Source: Prosopocoilus inquinatus (lineage: Eukaryota; Arthropoda; Insecta; Coleoptera; Lucanidae). From it: 64,000 bases of DNA. Location of the stretch: the NCBI GenBank assembly GCA_036172665.1, contig CM069870.1:64666212-64730211 (forward strand), written 5' to 3'. Shown here in pieces: positions 21,188 to 31,862 of the stretch. Position numbers and translations under genes: made by a program. A model generated the notes under the pieces. That model was not told the origin of the DNA and did not search any database. It saw only the letters and a program-made list of their open reading frames with translations. Positions within the stretch are counted from its first letter, which is position 1, and the number at the start of each line of letters is the position of its first letter.

Positions 21188-23067
21188 GGGGACAGGTAAT
21201 GTCGCCACCAGTAAGTATTTTAATCCCTGGACCTATTTCTCTGATCTTAATCCTACGGGTAATTTCGCCACCATTATTTTCGATAAATTTTAATGAGGGT
21301 GCAAATGATTAAGGGGTAAACAACCAGGTACTTTTCTTGCATTGATTATTATTTGGTCAGTACTATATCATTAGTAGTTGAGTGAACATTCCAGTATGGA
21401 TTTTAAAATTATTACAAGTATTCGTGGCAAATCCATGTTAGTGGTTGACAATTATAAGTTTAGTTTCCACAAAAAAATTAAATCCACTACTGAAAGTTTG
21501 TGGAAGTGTTGCAATCGAACGTGCAAATGTACAGTTCATACACTGGGAGATATTACCAATACTGTGATAACAAAATCAAGCGGTGAACACAGTCATGATG
21601 CAAATTTAGTTGCTTTAAACCGACAAATTGTCAGTGCTTCATGTAAAAGAAAAGCGATTGAAGATTTGGTCGAAAAGCCTGCCAAAATTATAAGAAACCT
21701 ACTAAAGGAGAATTTGCCGCCAACAATAACCAGCGTGGACGTCGAATACCTAAGAAAAAATATGTATAACGCTCGCCGTAAATTTTTTCCACCTACCCCC
21801 AAAACTATTAGTGAAGTGCACCGTATTTTAAGTGATTTAAATGTTAAAACAGACAAAGGGGAATCGTTTTTATTCATGAACAACGATCGTGAAAATATTG
21901 TAGTTTTTTCATGTGAAACAAATATTCGTATTCTTCACACCGTAACACGGATTTATCTTGATGGTACTTTTGATTATTGTACGCAACACTTTTGTCAATT
22001 TTTCACCATCCACGGTGTCAAAAATGGACATTATATACCTCTTTTGTTTTGTTTATTACCCAACAAGCAAACAGAAACTTATAAAAAACTATTTCATTTA
22101 ATTGAAAATAAATGTAAAGTGTCATTAAATATACGGGAAGTAGTGATAGATTTTGAAAAAGCCATCCATAATGCAGTTGAAGAAACTTGGCCGAATGTGT
22201 GCATTATTGGTTGTCGATTTCATCTAAGTCAAGCATGGTACCGAAAAATACAAAAGTGCGGTTTAATCAAAGAATATAACGATAAATCCAGTTTAATTAG
22301 TCATTGGCTACGTGTAACGTTTGCATTAACTTATCTGAACCCTGCTGAAATTGGCGACTGTTTTGCAATGGATTTATTTGAAATTATGCCCAAAGATGGC
22401 AGAGTAGAAACATATGCAGATTATTTAGTTGATACCTACATATCGGAAAATTCACTTTTCCCACCAAAAATTTGGGCTGAAAATTCTGCATGCATTACAC
22501 GTACCACAAATGCATGTGAATCATTTCACCGCAATTTTAACGATTCTATGTACAAAGCACATCCTAATTTGTTTATATTTTTAGAAAAAATTAAAGAATT
22601 TCAAATAGATACTTATGTCAAAATACAAAGTCTACATTTGCTAGCAAAAATACATAGTAAACAAGTTAGAGAAAGGCAAAAAGTTATTGATAACATGATA
22701 CAACGATACAATACTAACGAAACAAGCAGATTGAATTTTTTAAAATGTGTATCTTTCCATTCTAGTCCAATGTAATAAGTTTTTTTAATGTGTATATATT
22801 ATGTGGATTGTAATCTTGTGTAGATATAAAATATAACCATTTTTTTCAATATATGTATTTGTTTTACGATGTCTATTTTTATTTTACTACCACTATTAAA
22901 ATACATATATTTATAACAAATTGCCTGGATTGTCGTCGTACAGATTAATTCTTAGAAGTGCGGTGGCGAAATTACCGGTAGGATTACCATGCCTTTAATC
23001 GTTGGTGGCGAATTTACCTGTACGATGATTGCATTGATGTGATTTGGTGGCGAAATTACCAACACCC
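21188..23067 (+). mobile_element. MULE (Mutator-like) transposon, apparently intact
   Basis: An 1880-bp element flanked by a perfect 8-bp direct repeat ATGAAAGG (21180-21187 and 23068-23075). Ends are imperfect inverted repeats, GGGGACAGGTAATGTCGCC at the left against GGGTGTTGGTAATTTCGCC at the right. Five copies of a 16-bp motif, GGTAATTTCGCCACCA, lie near the ends: 21195 and 21258 in plus sense; 22961, 23003 and 23045 in minus sense. They are probable transposase-binding sites. A single uninterrupted transposase gene fills the interior. Confidence 0.9.
21378..22775 (+). CDS. MULE transposase with FLYWCH-type zinc finger
   Basis: A 465-residue single-exon protein. Residues about 15-74 form a FLYWCH-like zinc-binding module (WKCCNRTCKC and EHSHD supply Cys and His). 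The MULE catalytic domain follows, with D195 (YLDGTFDY), D258 (VVIDFEKAI) and E381 (NACESFH), and the CxxH of GCRFHLSQAW (C279, H282) between the last two. All triad residues are present and the frame is unbroken. The ATG at 21378 is followed by a second at 21396; either could start. The known reaction is cut-and-paste transposition with 8-9 bp target duplications, which agrees with the flanks. The family is often fixed in insect genomes but this copy could still be active. Confidence 0.9.
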   Translation: MSEHSSMDFKIITSIRGKSMLVVDNYKFSFHKKIKSTTESLWKCCNRTCKCTVHTLGDITNTVITKSSGEHSHDANLVALNRQIVSASCKRKAIEDLVEKPAKIIRNLLKENLPPTITSVDVEYLRKNMYNARRKFFPPTPKTISEVHRILSDLNVKTDKGESFLFMNNDRENIVVFSCETNIRILHTVTRIYLDGTFDYCTQHFCQFFTIHGVKNGHYIPLLFCLLPNKQTETYKKLFHLIENKCKVSLNIREVVIDFEKAIHNAVEETWPNVCIIGCRFHLSQAWYRKIQKCGLIKEYNDKSSLISHWLRVTFALTYLNPAEIGDCFAMDLFEIMPKDGRVETYADYLVDTYISENSLFPPKIWAENSACITRTTNACESFHRNFNDSMYKAHPNLFIFLEKIKEFQIDTYVKIQSLHLLAKIHSKQVRERQKVIDNMIQRYNTNETSRLNFLKCVSFHSSPM

Positions 23068-23075
23068 ATGAAAGG

Positions 23076-24456
23076 TTCACAATTTAGTTCTAAACTGAGA
23101 ATAAGAACAAAGGAGTCAATTCCTGAGAATTAGCTAACTTTACCACCTCTAGTTTATCATGTTCTAGTGCAGTACTCTTCCTTGTAACCAAATATAGGTT
23201 CAGACCATGGCAAATGACGAACTTCATCGCATAATTCTTAGAAGAAGTGCCGTAAATTGGTTAAAGTGTCAAAAATCCGTTGCTTTTCCTCTATCCGGTA
23301 TTACGGCTTGGTTAGCGAAAAATTAATTATTTATTTGACAATGCAATTTCAGTAACTAACATTTGCTTTAATTTTATTGTACAAAATGTCATGTCATCTC
23401 CCTCTCGCTTTTTCGAAAAGTTATCTTGAATATATCTCCTAACGTTTTGTTTCTCTGAACTACTTTCTATTTATTAGAAATCATTCTAAACTACTGCTTT
23501 TTCGAAATCGTTCTTCTTAATTATTTGTAAATTATTATCAATTATTTGTAAACGTATAATTTTTGTATGATTTTGTTTCCAGTGAATTACCAGAGGAAAG
23601 ATTTTAATGTAAATTCAATTTATTTCATGTTGATTTTGTTTTTAATACAGAATTTTAGAAATGTGCTTATTCTAACTTTTATTTCTCCACTAAATTTCAT
23701 AAAAAGAAAGAAAAAAATGAGGCTCAGCTGGTTTCGCCCTAAACATTCTATTTGTGAAGTCAACATCTTCCCTTAAATCTGTAAGGAATACAATTAATTC
23801 AATTAAGTCTTGTCTGGTTTTGAAGCTACTCTACAACAATGGTTCAATCCTGCACTCAATTAGGAGCCTGCGCGTTACACAGGTAAGTTATGCAACATTC
23901 TTGATTCAGTCATTAACGTTTTTTATTGCGCTTGTCTTATAGGCTCTTATTATTGGATGTTGGATGATTTGAATATTACATCGTTTTGTTAAGCATCTTT
24001 GCAGATGTCATTGGACATCGTCCCTATCTAACCTAGTTTTCCCCTTCGAGCCCCCTCAGTTCTTCTAGTTAATGCTCCACTAATCATCCGATAGTTCCTC
24101 TAACGTTGTCGGAGAGATACGAACACACGGCGGAAGAAATTAAGCCGGCAATCCACCATTTCCGAGTGGCAGGAGTCACAAGAAGGTTAAGGTATTAGTG
24201 AATTCAGAATATGCAGGAAATGTATAGAAAGTAATGAGATCTACTTTTTTCTGGGACCACGCCGCCGCAGCGAACTTCCTCCAAGTGGACTCGATTGAGG
24301 AGGAAGTCAGCTTCAAAGCGCACCTATCGTCCGTTACGACGAGCTTCCGTGTGGTTCGTACCGTTATTTTCGTGGACCCTTATCTAAAAGTTCGGTCGAA
24401 GCTTAAAAATGCAAAGTTCTATCAAGCAGTGCTACGCTATTAACGTCAGTGGGGGA
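23076..24456. other. Non-coding DNA, no gene seen
   Basis: AT-rich sequence with short open frames only. The GC-richer part at 24234-24440 has a 69-residue frame that I do not recognise; it may belong to the flank of the decayed mariner. Confidence 0.35.
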
Positions 24457-24930
24457 CTCGGAAAATCGGTTATGGAGGTATTGGCCATGACAAAACGAGA
24501 GAATGTCGAATGGCACACACTAGCATCCCCTCCCCAAAAAACGGGTCGAATGAGCAAGTCGAAGGCCGAAACCATGCTCATTGCCTTCTTTGACGCCAAA
24601 GGTGTGGTCCACCACCAATTCGTACTTCAAGGACAGACCGTCTACAAGTGTTGAAAAAATTGAAGGATAGGGTCAACTGAATGAAGTCAGACATTGGCGC
24701 CAATTGGAAGCTTCATCATGACAATGCACCTTGCCACAGCCGCTTCGTAGTCAACGACTACCGCCTCTGCTCTCAGTCTGGCCACAACGGACTTTTTCCT
24801 GTTCCCCAAGTGAAGACAGTCCTCAAAGGTTATCGCCATGGAGTCGTAGCAGAAGTCCAAGTAGGTTCGACGCGCTATTTGAAGGGCATTTCGGAAAAGG
24901 ACTTATGGAACTCCTTCCGAGCGTAGAAAA
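24457..24930 (+). pseudogene. Decayed mariner (DD34D) transposase fragment
   Basis: The stretch encodes RMSKSKAETMLIAFFDAKG followed by FVLQGQTV, then after a stop and frameshifts WKLHHDNAPCHSRFVVNDY and, in another frame, DFFLFP. These are the standard order of blocks in mariner transposases, including the second catalytic aspartate in HHDNAPCH and part of the third-aspartate block. The N-terminal half and both terminal repeats are missing. Confidence 0.82.
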
Positions 24931-25866
24931 CTCGCTGCCGACGCCCAAAGGTCCGGTTTTAAAGAATTTTAATTGTTCGTATCGATATCCGAATTTTTTA
25001 TGCAAACCCTGAAACTTCTGTAATTATTTTCAAGCTAAATTATTTCTTGCTTTTCACAATGCCATTAAGTTAATCGAATAGCTGTTCTAACTCGTCATTT
25101 ATTTATTGTGAATATATGCGGCCCGCCATCTTTGTACGAATTAATCGAACCAAGCCAAACCGCCAGCAGACATAAGCGTGTTGAATTGGGATTAAGCAAT
25201 TTGTTCACAGACAGGACCACAAATCTTTTTTGCTTTTGTTACCAGCGTATTATTCTTTTTTGCGAACCTTGTTATTCGACGATGTTTTAATATGCACACA
25301 CATTGGACCTTTGCTGGGATTGGTTCAACTTTACGTCAAATTACTTCGAATTGGTTACAGTTTGTGTCAACTGATTTTTAATTGTTCGAATGAACTCCTT
25401 CCTTAGCTTTGAGTATCACCCTTTTCGTATCGTCCCTTTCGTCACGGCTTCTACGGAGCAGTTCTCGTACCAGACTTTGCTAAACATTTTTCGTAGTGGT
25501 GTATATCGCATGGAAATTTTATTTCTTTTATGATGAGGTCACGCTTTCGAAACGAACGTTGGCGTCGTTTATTTGATTTAATACGATTACTTTATTTTGT
25601 GGAATTCTATCACGATTAATTATTTCAAATTTTTTCATGGCCATGAAGTTTCCGTCTCGCATTTCCTTTTGTGTGTTAACGCTTCGCTGGGTGTTTCATT
25701 TGGCCTCACCTTTCACATTTCATTTCATTGGCCGTTACTGATGTCAGATTGGTTTTGATTGGTGCAAGTGGAAGTGTAAGCAGTTGCGATGTGCTTTGAT
25801 TTATTGCGTTTTGATGGATTGCGTTACGGCCTTATGACAGATTTTGATTGATTGCATTTGAGTAAT
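24931..25866. other. Unassigned sequence
   Basis: No exon or repeat recognised. Base composition is similar to the LTR-like regions on either side. Confidence 0.35.
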
Positions 25867-26080
25867 GTTTTGGGCGCGTCTCGCCGATTAGTTTTGCTTG
25901 GGCATTTATCGACTATGGTTTTGTTTGACATTTAAGTTCGTTTTGGGCGCTTCCCGCCGATGATATTTTGAATTTTTGTTTTGGATTATTTGTGAGACTG
26001 ATGATGGATCCGCCAATGGTTAAATTTGGAGATTATCTTAATGTTGACCTGTGAAATTGATTCACAAGTAATATTTTGTT
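25867..26080 (+). repeat. Dispersed repeat with 28076-28280, copy 1
   Basis: Direct copy of 28076-28280 beginning TTTTGGGCGCGTCTCG and including TTTAAGTTCGTTTTGGGCGC and TGTGAGACTGATGA. It is probably part of an LTR retroelement related to the leader fragments downstream. Confidence 0.6.
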
Positions 26081-26588
26081 CTTTTTCTGCGATGACGTCT
26101 ATTGAAGTTGCCGTGGAGTCGAAGTCTTCACACGCCGACGAGGGGGACTGCAGGGTATTCTCCGTTAAAGTGTAAGCAGTTGCGAATTTTACTGTAGCCA
26201 CTTTTTTACGGATTGCGTTATGGCCTGATGCCGAATTTTGATTGGTTGCGAGAAGCGAAAGGTTTCCAGATGATACCTAATATGTATTTTTTTTTTAATA
26301 TAAATGGTCAGTCACTTTCTGAAGATTTTTGTTTGTTAAAATAAAACGTGTTTTTAGTTCTTTGTGTTTTTTATAAATAAAAAAGTTAGACAAGATTCAA
26401 TTTCATTTAAAAAAATAGAAAATACATAGATATAAAAAATTGGACTAAGATACCATCTGACAAATATTAAACATTAATAAAAAATATTTTTCTTATTATT
26501 GTTTTATTACAACAAAAAAGATGAATAAATAATAAGTAATATCTGGTAAAAATGTTTTTTTTTTTCTTGTTAAGTATAGTAACTAAAC

Positions 26589-26732
26589 TTAGGGCCGATC
26601 TTTCCACTAGCTAATACAGTTCCTAATAACGTTATTTGGCGAATAAATTGAATTTTATAATTGGTTGTCATGGTGATTCGTCGAATTATTTGTCAAATAA
26701 ATTACTAGCAGCTTGAAAAGATCGAGCCTAAA
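26589..26732. mobile_element. MITE, CGATCTTT termini
   Basis: TTAGGGCCGATCTTTCCA at the left mirrors TGAAAAGATCGAGCCTAA at the right, enclosing about 110 bp. Confidence 0.62.
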
Positions 26733-27552
26733 TTAATGAATGTTATTTAGAAAATACTTTTTCATTGCAGTTAAAATAATAATAATGATTTTATTACTAG
26801 GTCTAATTCAAGTTCAATATTTAATAATTAATGTAAATTTAAACTTAAAAAAAAAACTACGCCTTTTAAAACAAATCTAAAAATGTTTCATCGTTAAAAT
26901 AATTTTCAACAATTTTTTGCTTTGTGCTTTTTTTTTAGAAAAAACTTTTACTCCCATTCATTTTACAAAAGTAACGTTGTGCCGGTAGGTATTTTTTTGT
27001 CTTTCTTCAAAAACAGGCAGATAAATTATTTAATTTATGTCGTGTTGTAATCTTGACCGGACCGTTTTAAATGTTGCATAATTTTCCCTATTTTTTTTTA
27101 ATTTTTAAAATTAAAAATTTTCTCTTGCCTCGACAACATTTTCAAAAGGATTTTTTTTATTTGATAGTTACCCTCTCTGTTAGCACTCTCTTCGTCGTCT
27201 TCCTTTCTCACGAATTGACGTTGACTCATTGAGGGAGGGAGGTTGTACAGAGTGTTTTAGAGAATACGCAGAGGATGTAATAATTTGATAAAAAATAAAA
27301 AAAAAAAAAGTTGAAAATGTTTTTGAGTGAGGGAAGCAAGTAGTTAATCGCGCCTCTCTGTCTTGCATCTAATATTGTGTGTGTCGTAGAAAATTGTAAG
27401 TACTCTGCATGTTAATGTTTCATTTTTAGTTTTGATTGATTTACTTATTTCGTTTTTGTTGGTTTGTGTTGTGTTAATTCTTAGGTAAAACAATAACGGT
27501 TTTGTTGGAAATTCACTGCATTTTGGCGTGTTTTCTTTTTTTTTCCTAACAG
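26733..27552. other. Very AT-rich sequence, no gene seen
   Basis: Homopolymer-rich intron-like DNA ending in a long pyrimidine tract that serves as the acceptor of the candidate exon at 27553. Confidence 0.4.
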
Positions 27553-27606
27553 AAAGTAAGTCCGAAGACGTCCGCGACCCCCCTGCCAACGAGGACGGCC
27601 CTCCAG
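27553..27606 (+). CDS. Candidate 54-nt plus-strand microexon
   Basis: A 54-nt block, clearly GC-richer than its surroundings, stands between a strong acceptor (TTTTTTTTTCCTAACAG) and a donor (CCAG|GTAACA). Its length is a multiple of three, as for a cassette exon. Two frames are open; the one reading SKSEDVRDPPANEDGPP is acidic and proline-rich, like an intracellular linker. I do not recognise the gene. The opposite strand lacks splice signals at these borders, so it cannot be a dpr exon. Confidence 0.42.
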
Positions 27607-28075
27607 GTAACATACTAAAGCTCTGCCGCTTCGTTCCACCACTGGCATGACTAAAGTATTTTTTTCCTTCATACGATTAACGAGTCGTTGGCGAGCCTGT
27701 AGAGTTTAGCTACTAAAATTATATGTGTACGTTGTTGATAGGTTTATAAATAAATATTATTATTATTATTACATTAGGCGCGGTGTCCGCCAGAAATTTT
27801 TTTGGTTTTTTTGGTTTTTGGTGGGCGCCGCATGAAAGTATTAATTTATGATGTAACATTGTTAATATTGTAATATGCGTATTTTAGTTTATTAATAAAT
27901 AAATAAATAGTTTCTACCTTCTTACTAGTACATGCAATTTGTACTGTGTAAAAAAATAAACTTTTTCGCATTCCTTTTTCTTTTTATGTAGTGGAAATAA
28001 CAAGAGGGAGAAGAGACATTTTATTGCAATTTTATTTAAATTTCGTTTTGCGTATGCATACTAACTGCTAAATCT

Positions 28076-28280
28076 GTTTTGGGCGCGTCTCGTCGATTAA
28101 AATTGCTTATTTTGTTTGACATTTAAGTTCGTTTTGGGCGCTTCCCACCATTGATATTTGAATTAATAATTCGGATTATCTGTGAGACTAATGACGGTTC
28201 TGCAATTGGTTAAATTTGGGAGTTATACACATTAATGCTGACCTGTGGAGTTGATCACAACTAATATTTTGCATAATTTG
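28076..28280 (+). repeat. Dispersed repeat with 25867-26080, copy 2
   Basis: Second direct copy, about 80-85 percent similar by eye, with several small deletions. Confidence 0.6.
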
Positions 28281-28489
28281 AATTTATTTCGTTGCTAACG
28301 TAGTGTAGTCAAATTTTATTTGACGTTTAAGTATAATATCTATTCAGAGGCATTAAGCCCACTTCATATTTTTCGATGTTTTCTGATTGAATATTTTATT
28401 AAATATTGTTGCGTAATTGAGTCATTTTCTGTTTCCTTGATCCTTTGCTCATCTCAGGTTAAGACCAGACAACGCTCATTTTGTTGCGT

Positions 28490-28752
28490 TTACTAATACC
28501 CACCCCCGTCACGACTGTAGCTGACGACGGTGTTGTATGTTAATTTTCTCACCACTAATCTTGCTTTCGCTCAGGTAGGTAGGTAGGTAGCTGATTTTTA
28601 GATTCTAATCCTATCTTAAACTATGGTTAGGATTCAGTGGTCCTCAACTTTTCGCTTTTAATCAGCTTTCACACTCGTCACGACTGAGCTGCTGGCTGAG
28701 CTTTAAGTTAATTTCCTCGGCACAATCTTGTTACGACACAGGTAGATAGCAA
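28490..28752 (+). repeat. Two retroelement leader fragments
   Basis: ACCCACCCCCGTCACGACTG to CAGGTAGGTAGGTAGG (28498-28590), then a second shorter copy, CGTCACGACTGAGCTG to CAGGTAGATAGC (28677-28752). Both resemble the leaders at 17140-17225 and 18680-18775. Confidence 0.5.
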
Positions 28753-28759
28753 TCTTTTC

Positions 28760-29910
28760 TAAAACAACTCCCGAAATTCTTGCATGTAAAAATTGAATCC
28801 GTCCTATCACTATAGTCGTAAGTTGGAGGAATATACAAGGCTAAATAAGCCCTTGTCAAGTGATCATTTTCTTCTATCGTTCAAACTGTGCCCCTTGTAT
28901 TAACTACAACAAATTGAATGAAGTACTCGTACTTCGAGAAAGAATTTTTGTTTCCTTCCGAATAAGACAAGTTGAATTAAAAATGTCAACGTGTGGATAG
29001 AAACGTGACGTTCGGTATTTGCGAAGCTGGCGTTTTTCATCCTCAAGGGGGCACTTTTAGACTCTGTTGATGGGTCTTGAATGTAAGTGGCTAATACCAA
29101 CTGAACTAATCGACTTTAAAAGCTTTTTACGACGCGCGAAGCTTTTGAACGAAATCCATCCACAGGAAGATGTCATGTAACTGTCCATTCCGTTTGTTTA
29201 TCGGCGCATTTACGCGTGTACAGTTGTATTTGTTGATTAGCATCACGCCTTGTTACTGCAGGCGTTAATAAGAGCAGATTTATTCGAATCGTTTGTATTA
29301 AAATACGGCTGGTATGATTTTTAATCTAAATAAATAAATAAAATTAAATGAAATTACATTTTGATTTATCGCGTCGCCGGCAATTTAATTTCGGAATAAT
29401 AAAAGTCTCCGCAAAGAATTTCGTCTGTTTGTAGACAAGTGCATGACGTTATTTTATGTCTCATACGGTATAACGGAACCAATAAATTTTTATTGCCTCC
29501 ATCACGCCAGCCGAATGGGGTTAAATAGATTACTGCGGTAAATATGGAAGGTATCGTAAAGGTATAATTTAAATAGCATTTTCGAAAACGCCGTAACGGT
29601 ATAAGTAGTTATTAGTAGTTATTAAAAATAACGGTGTTTATAAGCTAATGGAAATTCAAGTGCCGGCAGTAAACTTTGAATGCCGCCCCAAAACCCCACA
29701 TTATCCGAAAGGGGATTGCCATCAGTCGCCGTATAATGCAGTTTATTGCAGCTTATAACGTTCTTCCGGGAAATGTAAGGGGAATTACCTTTTTTATATA
29801 AAGCGAGCGAATCCGAACATCGAACTCGATTTTCATTCATAACCACGCAATTCTTTTCAAAATTTCCATTCGAACAAATTAGGTATGTAGAAATAATATG
29901 AGTACGAGAC
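28760..29910. other. Non-coding DNA, no gene seen
   Basis: Sequence without visible repeats; no exon supported. Confidence 0.4.
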
Positions 29911-30041
29911 GGAATTCTATATTTTGTTCGGTTTATTTCGAACGAGGCGGCAACGAGCGTGTGTATGCTTTGACGCGTCGCTGCAGCGTTATACGCTTGC
30001 CGCCTCGTTTGTCTTTAAACGAACAAAATATGTAATTCCGT
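29911..30041. mobile_element. Foldback MITE, GGAATT...TTTTGTTCG arms
   Basis: GGAATTCTATATTTTGTTCG at the left is mirrored by CGAACAAAATATGTAATTCC at the right, with inner GAGGCGGCAA/TTGCCGCCTC also paired. Total about 131 bp. Confidence 0.7.
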
Positions 30042-31390
30042 TCCCTGAATATGAGCTTTGTTCATGCTCGACATCGTTTTTGTTTATTCGCTAGAGTTAT
30101 TTAATTTAAATTCGGACAGGACTTCATTCATGAAGTGAATGAAATTTTCAGCTGACAATCTAATTCGCAACAAACACGTTAAAGTGAAAATACCCATTGA
30201 TTTATGGCCACAGTTTCCAGGCGTGAATATTAAATCAGACTGTTCTATACGGAGTGTAGAAGCGAGTGTAGAATTTTCTTCCGGGCAATATAATCCTTTA
30301 ACTTTTACGCCCCCTGGTAACAAGTAAAAAAGCAGGTTTCCGGCGATAAGGACCGCCATAAAATCCAAGGCAACAAATTTTATTTATCATCCGCCACGAA
30401 CCGCGGCGGCATTTATAGTACCATTAACACTTTTAATAAATTCCGGGGAATCACCGACCGCTACTTTCGGATTATGCCATTAATCAGAACGAAACAGTTC
30501 AGTACAGATCCGGACGTCATTTAAAAGCAAAAGCAAAACGACTACTTGGACCGTCCTCCCCCTTCACCCCCTTCACCAACCATTCCCATCGACTGATACA
30601 ATTTATGTGGAATTTTGCGTGCGGATAATTTCACGTCTTGCGGAATTCCCCGGTGATTTATGAATCGATACTTAAAAATAATCTCTGGAAAATGTAACGC
30701 ACGAAATTATCTAACGAGTTTGCGGGGCGCGGGGGGCGGGTAGAGGAGTCGGGGAGGGAGCGGAACCCGCCCGGGGATCGATGGAATTAATTACCATATT
30801 TTATGAGTTTTTTGCGCGCCCCCACAAAAAAAAAATCATCGCCGTGCATCGCATTTATTACTAAATATATTTGCGTTTATTTCGATGAATAGTTTATTGT
30901 GCGATCGCCGCCGGATATGTGGGGCCGTAGTTTATTTTTTCTGCGCCTCTGTTCGGTTTGTGGGCCGATAGCGATAGCAGCGCCAATCGAAAATAACGGA
31001 CGCGCGTTCGTTAATAAAATTCATATCGCGTTCCGATTCATTGGCTCGCATTCTGCAGTAATTTATACGTATGGCGAGGGTGTACATTTAAAAATTAATC
31101 GGGGTGCGTTATCGCCTGCACAAAATTCAGCCGTATTTTTTATTAAGCTTCCTCGTTAAACATAAATCGAATGCGTAAAATAATTACATTACAAAAATTT
31201 TCTGCTTTCCATTGTAGGGTGCAGAATGGAAGAATTAAAAATTCCAATAGGTATAAAGGAAAAGTATTTAATTTCATTTAGTATATCAAGCAGATGATAA
31301 ACTACAGTGAGGATAGCAACGGTAGTTTTTCTTTACGAGTAAGTAATACGCTGTTCTTGAGTTTCGCGCATTCGATGAAATACGATATCG
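30042..31390. other. CpG-rich non-coding DNA
   Basis: No repeat is visible. A minus-strand frame from 30368 starts with a hydrophobic stretch (MAVLIAGNLLFYLLPGG) that could pass for a signal peptide, but there is no convincing donor or domain. A G-rich patch lies at 30722-30775. Confidence 0.35.
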
Positions 31391-31398
31391 AGTCTTTA

Positions 31399-31857
31399 CA
31401 GATAAAATAGCGACATCATACTATCGCTATTTGACCTAACATTGCAGTAGGGTAAACAAATTGAAGCGGGATTTGCTCCTAATAAGTCCCCCATGCAAGG
31501 CGGCCATGCTTGCTGTCAAAGCATAATGAAATTTATAGAAAAATTTTTGTGCAAATCGTTTTTGATTGCAGTGAAAACCTCGAGCAGCCTCTGGACAGCT
31601 GTTTCAGCCCTGCTTGTGGCTTCTTCAGCAGAGACGTAGCTCGACATTTCCACTGCAAACAAAAACGACTTGTCCAATTTATTCGCAATTACGATGTAAG
31701 AGTGATGAACAGATAAAATAGCGACATCTTACTATCGCCTTTTGACCTGACATTGCAGTAGGATAGACAAATTGAAGCGGGATTTGCTCCTAATAAGTCC
31801 CCCATGCAAGGCGGACATGCTTGCTATCAAAGCATAATGAAAATTTTTAGAAAAATT
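31399..31857 (-). mobile_element. Hammerhead retroelement copy A, 1.5 tandem monomers
   Basis: GATAAAATAGCGACATC at 31401 recurs at 31712, so the insertion contains about one and a half copies of a 311-bp monomer. The monomer holds, in plus order, CCCCCATGCAAGGCGG, GCATAATGAAA, GCAAATCGTTTTTGATTGC, the hammerhead (minus sense) and TCGCAATTACGATGTAAG. The right side abuts the 6.2-kb inverted repeat, and no target duplication is visible for this copy. Confidence 0.8.
31578..31644 (-). ncRNA. Type I hammerhead ribozyme, copy A
   Basis: Minus strand: stem I 5' arm TCGAGCTACGTCTCTG, core CTGAAGA, stem II AGCCA/GGGCT (one terminal mismatch), GAA, palindromic stem III ACAGCTGT, then C and the stem I 3' arm CAGAGGCTGCTCGA. 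Predicted cleavage falls between 31593 and 31594. All core bases are kept. Confidence 0.75.
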
Positions 31858-31862
31858 CTTCC

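Noticed and set aside
28573..28592. GGTA repeats as a CRISPR or telomeric signal
   Set aside because: Only four or five units of GGTA; no spacer structure, and the context is a retroelement leader.
30084..30368. Minus-strand frame with a signal-peptide-like start
   Set aside because: No donor site, no domain, and the hydrophobic run may be chance; kept only as a note.
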